64,000 nt of DNA from Lachnospiraceae bacterium (GCA_910576335.1 CAJTIU010000011.1:1-64000); one strand, 5' to 3'; shown: positions 1 to 8,418, numbered from the stretch's first letter. The notes: generated from the sequence alone by a model not told the origin. Made by a program: numbers and translations.

Positions 1-561
1 ATGGAGTATTGTATCAGAAAACATCACCAAATGGGTGATATTATTTCATCTTAAAAAAATATCGGAAGGCCGCATAAACAGAGCGATTATAGCATGGAAT
101 AATAATTAAGCTTCACGGATTAAGGTATTATCATGAAACAGAGGAACAAGGTGGAAGATTTCTTTTTACACAATACAAAAGGGCATACTGAACATTGGAG
201 AAATTTGGGTGTCATAAGGTAGCAAAAAAGAACAATAAGACAAAAAATATGACAAAAAATGGAAAAAAAGGTTGAAAAACATTAAAAGGTGTTTTATTAT
301 ATTTTAATAAATAGACATAAATTATTAGACTTTGCATCGTTTTTAGAATATTATTAGAAATATGATGTGATGTTTACAGGGACTTCCAATAAGGGGTATA
401 GAAATTGTTGTTTAGTAGCTTGATATCTAAATAGATAATAGAATTAGGCAGAGAATATACAATATATCTCAAGGTACTTAAAAAATTATGCCAAACAAAT
501 TGGCGAGATATTCTGTACTGTTTATATTAATAAGGAGTTTCTTGTAAAGGGAGTGATGATA
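1..561. other. AT-rich leader region with no confident gene
   Basis: This stretch is AT-rich and has no convincing coding region. The first 54 bases read as a short open frame ending in TAA (17 codons beginning MEYCIRKHH); it could be the tail of a gene that starts left of the window, but nothing identifies it. A sigma-70-like promoter candidate sits at 272-300. A short hairpin (GCCAA-acaaa-TTGGC) lies at about 491-505. I see no tRNA, integrase or att sequence here. Confidence 0.4.
272..300 (+). promoter_or_regulatory. Candidate promoter for the two small left-end genes
   Basis: TTGAAA at 272-277 and TATTAT at 295-300 are separated by 17 bases, a good vegetative-sigma arrangement. It would leave a leader of about 250 bases before the gene at 562. 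Predicted by eye only. Confidence 0.4.
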
Positions 562-750
562 GTGAAGACAGTTTTAAACAAAAATTTTCTAAAAGGATAT
601 GGCAGTGTGTTGAATTTAGACGGTGCAAAAGAATGGCCGGATATCTCAAGAGAAAGACAGAGAGATTATGAGGCATTAAGGGGCGATTGGTATAATGTCG
701 GAAGAAACATCCGAGAAGGAACAAGGAATTTTAGAAGAACAAGGGGTTAA
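562..750 (+). CDS. Small hypothetical phage protein (62 aa)
   Basis: The frame encodes a small basic protein with a conserved-looking middle (KEWPDISRERQRDYEALRG). No function can be assigned. A GTG start at 562 is preferred because AAAGGGAG at 546-553 is then 8 bases upstream; GTG 553 and ATG 556 are in the same frame but too close to that site. Its 3' end overlaps the next gene (start 695) by 56 bases, so the two are probably translated from one mRNA. Confidence 0.5.
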   Translation: MKTVLNKNFLKGYGSVLNLDGAKEWPDISRERQRDYEALRGDWYNVGRNIREGTRNFRRTRG

Positions 751-1225
751 AATTGAGGAACAGGTTGATTCGGATTCAAAACAAGAAATTTCGAAAGAAC
801 ACGATATTGAAGTTGAGGAATATGATGATCCACATGTAAAACAAGTAATAGCGAAAATTCAGAGTGAATTTAGTGGGCCTATTCCTCCACCTAATATTAT
901 TAAAGGTTACGAAGAGGTTTTATCTGGTTCGGCAAACAGGATATTAGAAATGGCTGAAAAGCAGGCAGAACATCGCCAAAAAATGGAATTCACTATGATT
1001 CAAACAGAATCAAGAGATAGTCTTTTGGGAATACTGTTTGCATTTGTATTGGGTGTTGGATGTATAGTGGCTTCCATTGTTATGGTGATTATGGTGCCTC
1101 AAAATGCCGGAGCTATTTCGGGGGCATTGATTGGTGTAACCGGAATAGGTTCAATTATTACTGCATTTATAAAGACTACTCGAAGTGGATATAGCCATTC
1201 TGAGAAGCATGATAAAAACGGATAA
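695..1225 (+). CDS. DUF2335-type membrane protein
   Basis: The 176-residue protein has an acidic, Glu-rich N-terminal third, then a segment matching the DUF2335 pattern: a SGPIPPPNIIKGYEEVL motif, an amphipathic helix rich in Ala/Glu/Gln, and two hydrophobic segments (about residues 108-133 and 138-158) joined by a short turn. DUF2335 proteins are predicted inner-membrane proteins of unknown function, often found on phage and plasmids. The ATG at 695 follows AAGGGG at about 677-683. A hairpin terminator follows immediately. A role in prophage-host interference at the membrane is possible but only inferred from its position in a prophage. Confidence 0.7.
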   Translation: MSEETSEKEQGILEEQGVKIEEQVDSDSKQEISKEHDIEVEEYDDPHVKQVIAKIQSEFSGPIPPPNIIKGYEEVLSGSANRILEMAEKQAEHRQKMEFTMIQTESRDSLLGILFAFVLGVGCIVASIVMVIMVPQNAGAISGALIGVTGIGSIITAFIKTTRSGYSHSEKHDKNG

Positions 1226-1244
1226 TGAATAAAAGTGGAAATTC

Positions 1245-1270
1245 AAAGACACCTTTTTAAGGTGTCTTTT
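1245..1270 (+). terminator. Rho-independent terminator
   Basis: AAAGACACC-ttttta-GGTGTCTTTT forms a nine-pair stem followed by a T run. It separates the small left-end genes from the late (terminase) operon. Confidence 0.8.
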
Positions 1271-1343
1271 CTAATGCAATAGACCAGGAGATATTTAACT
1301 TAACAAAAGGAGCACATTTACAAAGAACTGAGAGGTGGTGGGA

Positions 1344-2261
1344 GTGCCAAGAGCCAGGAGCCCGAAGCGGGACGAAGCCTACAGGATATGGCTCTCTTCG
1401 GGAAAAGAGAAAACATTAAAAGAAATTGCAGCTGAACTGGGCGTGTCAGAAACGCAGGTTCGGAAGTGGAAAAACCAGGATAAATGGAATAGTAACGTTA
1501 CTAATCCGAATGGTAACGTTACCAATCCGAAAAGTAACGTTACTAATCAGAAAAAGATCCCCTGCAGCGCAGAAAAAGATGCAGTTGCAGAGGAGGTTCA
1601 GCAAGTAACCGAAAACAGCGGACTGACCGATAAACAGCGACTTTTCTGCATCAGCTACATCCGGTGCTTCAATGCCACAAAAGCCTATCAAAAAGCCTAC
1701 GGCGTAAGCTATGACACAGCAATGGCGGCGGGTTCCCAGCTATTGAGAAACATTAAGGTAAGGGAGCAGATACAGCGGCTGAAGCAGAATCGGCTTAACC
1801 GGGAGTTCCTGGAGGAACCGGACATCTTTCAGAAGTACATGGACATTGCTTTTGCTGACATGACGGAATTCGTACAGTTTGGACATAAGGAGGTTCCCGT
1901 CATAGGCCCCGACGGCCTGCCGGTAGAAGTAACAGATGAAGAGACTGGAGAAAGGAAGCAGCTGACAAGGGAGATCAATGTTGTCAGATTCCGTGATTCG
2001 GATGAAGTGGACGGGACGCTGATCAGCGAAGTAAAGCAGGGCAGGGACGGCGCAAGCATTAAGCTGGCCGACCGGATGAAGGCGCTCGACTGGATATCCT
2101 CCCACATGTCCCTTGCCACAGAAGAGCAGAAAGCAAAGATCGAGCATCTCCGTGCAAATACGGAGAAGCTTAAGAGTGATTCCTCTTCTGACGGGATTGA
2201 GGCTATCAAGGCTTATGTGGAATCAGTGACAAAGTCAAGGGGGCAGCAGGATGGCGGATGA
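1344..2261 (+). CDS. Terminase small subunit (TerS)
   Basis: TerS binds the phage packaging site and recruits the large subunit. The N terminus has an HTH-like segment (KTLKEIAAELGVSETQVRKWK, residues about 24-44 of the longest frame) typical of PBSX-type small terminases, and a second conserved region starts at LTDKQRLFCISYIRCFNATKAYQKAYG. Between them is a threefold NVTN repeat encoded by three perfect 10-bp palindromes. GTG 1344 (protein starts MPRARSPKRDEA) is chosen because AGAGGTGG lies just upstream; GTG 1335 is in frame but would overlap that site. The 3' end overlaps terL by 11 bases. Confidence 0.9.
   Translation: MPRARSPKRDEAYRIWLSSGKEKTLKEIAAELGVSETQVRKWKNQDKWNSNVTNPNGNVTNPKSNVTNQKKIPCSAEKDAVAEEVQQVTENSGLTDKQRLFCISYIRCFNATKAYQKAYGVSYDTAMAAGSQLLRNIKVREQIQRLKQNRLNREFLEEPDIFQKYMDIAFADMTEFVQFGHKEVPVIGPDGLPVEVTDEETGERKQLTREINVVRFRDSDEVDGTLISEVKQGRDGASIKLADRMKALDWISSHMSLATEEQKAKIEHLRANTEKLKSDSSSDGIEAIKAYVESVTKSRGQQDGG
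1492..1543. repeat. Three palindromic iterons inside terS (candidate packaging site)
   Basis: The palindrome GTAACGTTAC occurs at 1492-1501, 1513-1522 and 1534-1543, exactly 21 bp apart, i.e. on one face of the helix at two turns per step. It encodes the NVTN peptide repeat. Phage pac or cos recognition sites often lie in or next to terS, so this is a candidate TerS binding site; this is inference. Confidence 0.5.
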
Positions 2262-3717
2262 TATGAAGTGGCTGGGTGATTTCCTTGATATCAGCATTCC
2301 CATGTGGCAGGAAGACCCGGTTATCTTTTTCAGGGAAGTTCTCCGGTTTGAACCGGACAAGTGGCAGGCAGAAGCAGCAAGGGATCTGGCGCACCACCCG
2401 AAGGTCAGTATCAAGTCAGGACAGGGTGTTGGTAAGACCGGACTGGAGGCGGCTCTTTTTTTATGGTTCATTACATGTTTCCCGTATCCCCGTGTCGTTG
2501 CCACGGCTCCGACGAAGCAGCAGCTCCACGACGTGCTGTGGTCGGAGATTTCAAAGTGGATGAGCCGTTCCCCGCTCCTTACCCTGCTTCTGAAATGGAC
2601 GAAGACATATGTCTATATGAAGGGAAATGAGAAGCGCTGGTTCGGTGTGGCCAGGACGGCCACGAAGCCCGAGAACATGCAGGGATTCCATGAGGACAAC
2701 ATGCTGTTCATTGTGGATGAAGCTTCGGGTGTTGCAGAGCCGATCATGGAGGCGATCCTCGGGACGCTGTCCGGGGGAAATAACAAGCTGCTGCTGTGTG
2801 GGAACCCGACGAAGACCAGCGGGACGTTTTATGACAGCCATAATTCAGACATGGCTCTGTACCAACGTCATACGGTATCTTCTATGGACAGTTGCAGGAC
2901 AAATAAAGAAAACATCGAATCACTGATAAAGAAGTATGGGTGGGATTCCAATGTGGTGCGTGTCCGGATCCGGGGTGAATTCCCGAATCAGGAAGATGAT
3001 ATCTTTATTGGCTCACAGCTTATGAACCAGTGTTCAGACCGCTGGTATGAGCTGCCGGACGGGAAAGGGATGTCCCTGGTCATACTCGGGGTGGATGTGG
3101 CCCGTTTCGGTGACGATGAGACAGTGATTTACAGGAACTTCAAGGGACATTTAAAGATGGTGAAGCACCGCAGGGGACAGGATCTTATGGCTACGGTAGG
3201 AGATATTGTACTGGCATATCAGCGTATTGTCAGGGATTTTCCGGATTACCAAGGGAGGATTTATGTCAATATTGATGATACGGGCCTTGGAGGAGGAGTT
3301 ACGGACCGGCTGAAAGAGGTCAGGCGTGAGCGGAGACTGGGACGGCTGTATATCATTCCGATAAACGCAGCCGAGAAGATAGAGACTAACTCACTGGAAG
3401 GAAAAGAGGCGGCAGAATACTACAATAATCTGACCACCCACATGTGGGCTGTACTAAAAGAACTGCTGGAGAACATGGATATTGTGATTGAGGATGATCC
3501 GGAAACTGCGGCACAGGTGATTACCAGGAAGTATTCCATAGCCAGTAACGGGAAGATAGAGATAGAGCCAAAGAAAGAAATGAAGAAGAGAGGGCTGGAT
3601 TCACCGGACAGGGCAGATGCGCTGACACTGGCATGTTACACCGGAAAGATCAGAAAGCATACCGGCAGTGCACCGCCGAAGGATTCCTTGAATAAGAGCA
3701 GCTATTGGAGAAGGTGA
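2251..3717 (+). CDS. Terminase large subunit (TerL)
   Basis: TerL is the ATP-driven DNA packaging motor and nuclease. The 488-residue protein shows a Walker A motif GQGVGKTG (about 57-64), a Walker B MLFIVDEA (about 151-158), a coupling-type GNPT motif (about 184-187), and an RNase H-like nuclease domain with acidic residues in VDVARFGDDE (about 281-290), NIDDTG (about 340-345) and SPDRADAL near the C terminus. Length is normal for the family. It starts inside terS in another frame, indicating translational coupling. Confidence 0.95.
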   Translation: MADDMKWLGDFLDISIPMWQEDPVIFFREVLRFEPDKWQAEAARDLAHHPKVSIKSGQGVGKTGLEAALFLWFITCFPYPRVVATAPTKQQLHDVLWSEISKWMSRSPLLTLLLKWTKTYVYMKGNEKRWFGVARTATKPENMQGFHEDNMLFIVDEASGVAEPIMEAILGTLSGGNNKLLLCGNPTKTSGTFYDSHNSDMALYQRHTVSSMDSCRTNKENIESLIKKYGWDSNVVRVRIRGEFPNQEDDIFIGSQLMNQCSDRWYELPDGKGMSLVILGVDVARFGDDETVIYRNFKGHLKMVKHRRGQDLMATVGDIVLAYQRIVRDFPDYQGRIYVNIDDTGLGGGVTDRLKEVRRERRLGRLYIIPINAAEKIETNSLEGKEAAEYYNNLTTHMWAVLKELLENMDIVIEDDPETAAQVITRKYSIASNGKIEIEPKKEMKKRGLDSPDRADALTLACYTGKIRKHTGSAPPKDSLNKSSYWRR

Positions 3718-3728
3718 GGTGAGAAAGG

Positions 3729-4031
3729 ATGGAAAATTTAAACCTTCCAAAGGTTACCATAAAAAACAACGGGGCAGTTACCAATGTTTTTGTTGACGGA
3801 AAAGAAATCAGGGGAGTGAGAGGCATTGAGTTTTTACATAACCGTGAGAAAGATCATCTTCCGGTTCTTCGAATTAGCCTTTTGGCAGATCAGATTACGA
3901 TAGATACACCTGTCCTGTTTGATCTGCCAGAAGTGTACTGGCCGCATTATGTTTCTGCGGACAAATTAATCAGTGCCGGGGTTCTGACACAGGACAGGTT
4001 AAATGAACTGATAGAACAGGGGGCACTTTAA
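3729..4031 (+). CDS. Hypothetical phage protein between terL and portal
   Basis: A 100-residue protein (starts MENLNLPKVTIKNNG) with alternating beta-type sequence and a predicted C-terminal helix. I do not recognise a family with a defined role. It starts 12 bases after terL with GGTGAGAAAGG upstream and lies in the packaging operon. Its stop overlaps the stop of the minus-strand gene at 4028 by 3 bases. Confidence 0.7.
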   Translation: MENLNLPKVTIKNNGAVTNVFVDGKEIRGVRGIEFLHNREKDHLPVLRISLLADQITIDTPVLFDLPEVYWPHYVSADKLISAGVLTQDRLNELIEQGAL

Positions 4032-4234
4032 AGTGGCATACCGTGGGGCGCGTTGCTGTAAAGAGGACATTTCCCGGGGTCAGGTAAAGGGCAGTCTTTT
4101 ATGTGTTCACACTGGAAAATATCTTTGGTGAAACCGCCAAAATTGAGAGTATGCACTTGGATATAGGTAACTTTTATGGAACAGTCATCATTCAACACGG
4201 GGCAGTATCCACTAATTGAAACATTCTTTTTCAT
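4028..4234 (-). CDS. Small cysteine-rich protein, antisense to the phage operon
   Basis: The 68-residue product (starts MKKNVSISGYCPVLNDDCS) has cysteines in a CPV, DC, QCEH, DCP, KCPLY pattern, the spacing expected of a small metal-binding or disulfide protein. Similar short CP/C-rich proteins are common as single genes in Firmicutes, with no known function. It points against all surrounding phage genes and ends within the stop codon of the upstream gene. The 98 bases between its start and the portal ribosome site must hold its promoter; I could not pick a clear one. It may be a cargo (moron) gene. Confidence 0.6.
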   Translation of the reverse strand: MKKNVSISGYCPVLNDDCSIKVTYIQVHTLNFGGFTKDIFQCEHIKDCPLPDPGKCPLYSNAPHGMPL

Positions 4235-4341
4235 GGTTTATATTCTCTTTTCTTCATACTTGGCATTGGCAGATGCCTGTAGATACAGTATAGGAGAATA
4301 CATGAGAAAATACAATATAGCAGCCAGGGAAGGTGAGGACA

Positions 4342-5745
4342 ATGGCAGGCAGAAAAGAGATAGGCCGTATCGGGCAGCGCCGGTACGGCGGAATTATTTA
4401 TGAGGAATTCCTGCAGGAGCTGCAGGGCCGCAAAGGGATAGAAGCATACCGGGAAATGTCGGATAATGATGACGTGATAGGGGCAATCCTGTATGCGATT
4501 GAAATGCTGGTAAGGCAGACCACATGGACTGTGGAGCCAGGAGGCAGTACTCCGGCAGACAGGGAAGCGGCAGAATTCGTCCAGTCCTGCATGGATGATA
4601 TGCAGTCTACCTGGGTGGACACGGTTTCGGAGATCCTTTCCTTCCTTACCTATGGCTGGAGCTTCCATGAGATCGTGTACAAGCGCAGGATGGGAAATAC
4701 AAGGGACATCCGGACACGGAGCAAGTTCAGTGACGGTCTGATCGGGTGGGCGAAGCTGCCGATCCGGGCGCAGGAGACGCTCTATCAGTGGGAATATGAT
4801 GATGCGGACAATCTGGTCGGGATGACGCAGATGCCGCCCCCGGATTTCGGCCTGTTTACAATTCCCTTAAGCAAGGGGATGCTGTTCCGGACACGCTCCC
4901 GGAAGGATAACCCGGAGGGGCGGAGCATTCTGAGAAATGCTTACAGATCATGGTATTTCAAGCGGAGGATACAGGAGATTGAGGGAATCGGCATAGAAAG
5001 GGACCTGGCAGGTCTGCCGGTTATTTATACTCCAGAGGCAATGGGAGATACAATTTGGGATACTAATGATAAGGAAATGGTGGAAGTTAGGGCCGGCCTG
5101 GAAGAAATGGTACGGAACATAAGGCGTGACGAGAAAGAAGGGATTGTCCTTCCCGGGGGCTATAAATTGGAGCTGCTCAGCACAGGGGGTACAAGGCAGT
5201 TTGACACGAACGCTATTATAGAGCGCTACGACACCCGGATTGCAATGACAGTTCTGGCTGATTTCATCTTCCTGGGTCATCAGCAGAACGGCTCCTGGGC
5301 TTTAAGCTCCGACAAGACAGAGCTGTTTGCCATGGCTTGCGGCGCATACCTTGACATTATTGCGGAGACGGTGAACAGTCAGGGAATTCCAAATCTGATT
5401 GACATAAACGGGGAACACTTTGCAGGGATCACGGATTACCCGAAGCTGACACACGGTGATATTGAGGATGCTGATATTGCCAAAGTATCCACATTTATTA
5501 AGGATATGGTTGGCATCGGTGTATTAATCCCGGATGAATCCATTGAGGATTATGTCCGTCAGATCGGGAGCCTTCCGGAAAGGACAAGGACAGAGGATGT
5601 AAGGGAGATGGATGAAAGACGGAGACGGCAGCAGAACCGGAACCAGCCTCCGGAGCCCGGGGCAGATGGTAAAAAATCAGACGGCGGAAAAGAAACCATT
5701 TCCGAAGAGGTAATAGAAGAGGCGAAAAAGCGGCTGGGAAGGTGA
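4342..5745 (+). CDS. Phage portal protein
   Basis: The portal forms the dodecameric channel at the capsid vertex. This 467-residue protein has the N-terminal GIIYEEFLQELQGRKGIEAYREM and DNDDVIGAILYAIEML signatures of the large clostridial prophage portal family related to Mu gp29 (DUF935-like), and sits between TerL and a MuF protein. The ATG at 4342 is preferred because GGAAGGTGAGG ends about 4 bases upstream; an in-frame GTG at 4333 overlaps that site. The C terminus is rich in Arg/Gln/Pro and probably flexible. Confidence 0.88.
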   Translation: MAGRKEIGRIGQRRYGGIIYEEFLQELQGRKGIEAYREMSDNDDVIGAILYAIEMLVRQTTWTVEPGGSTPADREAAEFVQSCMDDMQSTWVDTVSEILSFLTYGWSFHEIVYKRRMGNTRDIRTRSKFSDGLIGWAKLPIRAQETLYQWEYDDADNLVGMTQMPPPDFGLFTIPLSKGMLFRTRSRKDNPEGRSILRNAYRSWYFKRRIQEIEGIGIERDLAGLPVIYTPEAMGDTIWDTNDKEMVEVRAGLEEMVRNIRRDEKEGIVLPGGYKLELLSTGGTRQFDTNAIIERYDTRIAMTVLADFIFLGHQQNGSWALSSDKTELFAMACGAYLDIIAETVNSQGIPNLIDINGEHFAGITDYPKLTHGDIEDADIAKVSTFIKDMVGIGVLIPDESIEDYVRQIGSLPERTRTEDVREMDERRRRQQNRNQPPEPGADGKKSDGGKETISEEVIEEAKKRLGR

Positions 5746-5749
5746 GGGT

Positions 5750-7261
5750 ATGACATTCATTTTTAAAAAGCCAAAAAAACATCCCGTGAGGAAGAAAAAG
5801 AGCCAGGACAGCCAGGAGGTGCTTGACCGTCTGAACCGGTATCTTTCGGAGAATGGTGGGGAGCCTGCAGAGTTTATTGCCAGGCACTGGAAGGACCAGG
5901 CCGCAGTCTTTTCCTACCAGGAGATTCGGCAGGCAGTACTGGACGGATACATCCATGAAGAAACCATGGAGCTGTGGAGGCAGGACTATTCGAAGCTTGT
6001 GAGCGAAAAGATGTATCCGGTATGGAAGGATGCCATTGCGGCCGGCTCGCTCGGACAGCCTGTAATAGACAGGCAGGCAGCAGGAATGGTCTTCAATATA
6101 AATGAACCGTCTGCCATCTCATGGCTTGAAACGAGGGGAGCGGAGTTCGTGACCAACTCCACGGAGACGCAGAGAAAAGCGATACAGGCGCTCCTTATGA
6201 AAAAGATTGCAGACGAGCATACCGTGGATGAACTGGCAAAGATGATCCGCCCGTGCATCGGGCTGACGGAGGCACAGGCGAAGGCGAACGTACGGTTTTA
6301 CGACAATATGGTTGCCACGCTGAAGGAAGAGCATCCAAGGATGTCGCAGGAGGCCGTTGAGAAAAAAGCCCGGGAAGCGCAGCTTAAATATGCAGAGAAA
6401 CAGCACCGGTACAGGGCGCATACCATTGCGCAGACGGAAATGGCGATTGCATACAACAAGGGTGCGGATGAAGGCATACGGCAGGCACAGGCGCAGGGCC
6501 TGCTGGGTGTCATGGAAAAACGGTGGAGTACATCGGGGGATGACAATGTCTGTGATGTCTGCCGCGCCCTGGAGGGGACGCAGATTGCCATGGATGATGA
6601 GTTCGACTTTAAGGGCAGGTCGCTGTACCCGGGGGCGAAGCGCACGCCCCCTGCACATCCGTGGTGCGGATGCGCGGTACAGTACATAGAGGTAGAGCCG
6701 CCGAAGTGGGGAGTTGCTGCAGATGATGTGATATCCCGGACTATGCAGGGACTTGCTGCCGGAGATGGTGAAGAAGAAAATACCGAACATGACCCACCGA
6801 AATACCTCGGAGCCCTTGATAATATGTCGGAAGATGTGGTAATATCTACATTAGAAGAATACGAAAAAGAGATTGCCGGGTATGATAAAGAATCGGCGAT
6901 TGTCATAACAGATACAGGGCTTATTTTCCAATGTTTTGGGAATAGGGAGAACGTATATGTGAATGAGGATATGGGAGATGCATTAAAGGGAGCATATGTT
7001 ACGCATAATCATCCTGTAGATTCCTCGAATGAATATTCTTTTAGTAGCGATGATATTCAGTTATTCACGGAGTGCGAATTGAAGGTACTACGTGGGATTG
7101 ATGAAAGATATATTTATGAGCTGACAAGAGAGATAAATGATATGGAAGGCTATGCAACCATAGAAGAATTAATGGCATCAGTTGGAGAGTTGGCAAGACA
7201 TCAAGCTGTGATCCAACTGGCTCAAGAGCTAGGTATTGGGTATGCGAGGTGGAAAAGATGA
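5750..7261 (+). CDS. MuF head morphogenesis protein with C-terminal toxin-like JAB/MPN domain
   Basis: Residues about 60-315 form a MuF/SPP1 gp7 minor head protein, ending in a cysteine/histidine cluster (C268, C271, H303, C306, C308) usual at the end of this domain. From about residue 340 the protein continues with a different module (to 503) containing HNHP at 419-422 followed by SSDD at 432-435, resembling the H-x-H-P...S-x-x-D metal site of JAB/MPN (JAMM) enzymes. The DNA becomes visibly AT-richer from about 6795, a sign the module was acquired separately. Extended MuF proteins are known polymorphic toxins of temperate phages. The gene ends in an ATGA overlap with the candidate immunity gene. 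Catalytic activity is inferred, not shown. Confidence 0.85.
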   Translation: MTFIFKKPKKHPVRKKKSQDSQEVLDRLNRYLSENGGEPAEFIARHWKDQAAVFSYQEIRQAVLDGYIHEETMELWRQDYSKLVSEKMYPVWKDAIAAGSLGQPVIDRQAAGMVFNINEPSAISWLETRGAEFVTNSTETQRKAIQALLMKKIADEHTVDELAKMIRPCIGLTEAQAKANVRFYDNMVATLKEEHPRMSQEAVEKKAREAQLKYAEKQHRYRAHTIAQTEMAIAYNKGADEGIRQAQAQGLLGVMEKRWSTSGDDNVCDVCRALEGTQIAMDDEFDFKGRSLYPGAKRTPPAHPWCGCAVQYIEVEPPKWGVAADDVISRTMQGLAAGDGEEENTEHDPPKYLGALDNMSEDVVISTLEEYEKEIAGYDKESAIVITDTGLIFQCFGNRENVYVNEDMGDALKGAYVTHNHPVDSSNEYSFSSDDIQLFTECELKVLRGIDERYIYELTREINDMEGYATIEELMASVGELARHQAVIQLAQELGIGYARWKR

Positions 7262-7542
7262 CAAAGGAAGAAGTGCGTGCACTATATGATAAGTTGGACG
7301 AAGCACAAAAAAAAGAAGTTCAAAAAATATTTGAAGAGAAAAGAACCGAACTTTTCAAATGGTATGATGTAGAAACTGAAAAAGTCTATGAGAAGCTGAA
7401 GGAGGAAGGAAGATATAGACTGGGACTGGATGCTAATAACAGTCAGCCGGAAGCAAGAGCCCTTTCAGCAGAGTATAACCACCGATTTTGCGCACTGCCG
7501 GAAGAAAGTATTTGTGAATTCCTTGGAATTGATGCAGGATAA
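7258..7542 (+). CDS. Candidate immunity protein for the MuF toxin domain
   Basis: A 94-residue, charged, mostly helical protein (starts MTKEEVRALYDKLDEAQKK). No family is recognised. The ATG at 7258 overlaps the MuF stop codon (ATGA) and has GCGAGGTGG upstream; an in-frame GTG at 7249 is possible. It shares the low-GC composition of the MuF C-terminal module rather than that of the structural genes, and a terminator follows directly. Position, coupling and composition suggest it neutralises the toxin domain; this is inference. Confidence 0.6.
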   Translation: MTKEEVRALYDKLDEAQKKEVQKIFEEKRTELFKWYDVETEKVYEKLKEEGRYRLGLDANNSQPEARALSAEYNHRFCALPEESICEFLGIDAG

Positions 7543-7575
7543 TGCCATCGTATAGAAATATACGGTGGTATTTTT
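7543..7575 (+). terminator. Hairpin terminator after the immunity gene
   Basis: TGCCATCGTATA-gaaa-TATACGGTGGTA (with two G-T pairs) is followed by TTTTT. It closes the MuF toxin-immunity unit. Confidence 0.7.
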
Positions 7576-7596
7576 ATGGGAAAATGATGAAATTAA

Positions 7597-7699
7597 TTGA
7601 ATACCGGGGAGAAGTCCTGCCAGGGTATGCTCCTGGCCTCCCCAAAAGAAACGGAAGGTGTGGCGAAAGGCCGCGCCTTATTTTGATGCCATAATTCAA
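7597..7699 (+). ncRNA. Candidate structured leader RNA before the antirepressor
   Basis: Two GC-rich hairpins stand out from AT-rich flanks: GGGGAG/CTCCCC (7606-7611 with 7638-7643) stacked on GCCAGG/CCTGGC (7619-7624 with 7632-7637), and AAGGTGTGGC/GCCGCGCCTT (7655-7664 with 7670-7679) capped by GAAAG. A six-pair outer stem TTGAAT/ATTCAA (7597-7602 with 7694-7699) encloses both. The AAAAGGAG ribosome site of the next gene follows within a few bases. This looks like a cis-regulatory leader or small RNA; no known Rfam family was recognised. Confidence 0.45.
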
Positions 7700-7719
7700 A
7701 ATAAAAAGGAGATGTGCTT

Positions 7720-8418
7720 ATGAAACTAAAGCTTGTGAAACAAGGGGAATTTTTAGGAACAATATGTGATTTTTATGTAGATGAAGAAAATAATATTTAT
7801 ATGAGCCGGACACAGATAGGTTACGCATTGCAGTATAAAGACCCTGCAAATGCTGTCCTTCGAATTCATCAAAGGCATTACGGGCGTTTGGACAAAATGA
7901 GCGTGGAAGTGAAGGGGTGTCAGTTTGTCACCCCTTATCCAAATAATGATAAGAATGCTCATCTGTATATGTATACTGTAAAAGGAGTATATGAAATTTG
8001 CCGACATTCAAAACAGAAAGTTGCTGACAGCTTTTATGACTGGGTGTACGGGGTTGCGATTAGCATTACGAAAAATGGATTTTACATTGCCACTCAAAAA
8101 GACGAAGAATGGTTAGGCATCCGTGAGGAATCCAAACAGGCAAGAAAGCAGGAAACAGACCAGATAAAACTGTTTGTTGAGTATGCCAGGGAACAGGGCA
8201 GCCGGAATGCGGAAAGATATTATACAGTCTTCACAAAACTGGTGAATAATAAACTGTCACTGGACAGCCATCAGCGCGACGGTTTGCCGCAGGAGACATT
8301 GATGGAGCTTAAGGCGCTGGAAACCCTGGTGAAGCTGAGGATACGGAAACTGATGCAGGGCGGTACACCATATAAAAAGATTTACCAGGATGTGAAGAAG
8401 CTGATGGGAGAATTGTGA
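7720..8418 (+). CDS. Bro-N family phage antirepressor
   Basis: The 232-residue protein opens with a Bro-N domain (FLGTICDFYVDEENNIYMSR... through DSFYDWVYGVAISITKNG, about residues 8-125): segments for a DNA-binding fold found in prophage antirepressors. The C-terminal half is helical and charged. Antirepressors of this type inactivate the CI-like repressor or bind operators during induction. ATG 7720 follows AAGGAG at 7706-7711. It is unusual to find it among virion genes rather than in the early region, and it has its own structured leader. Confidence 0.75.
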   Translation: MKLKLVKQGEFLGTICDFYVDEENNIYMSRTQIGYALQYKDPANAVLRIHQRHYGRLDKMSVEVKGCQFVTPYPNNDKNAHLYMYTVKGVYEICRHSKQKVADSFYDWVYGVAISITKNGFYIATQKDEEWLGIREESKQARKQETDQIKLFVEYAREQGSRNAERYYTVFTKLVNNKLSLDSHQRDGLPQETLMELKALETLVKLRIRKLMQGGTPYKKIYQDVKKLMGEL

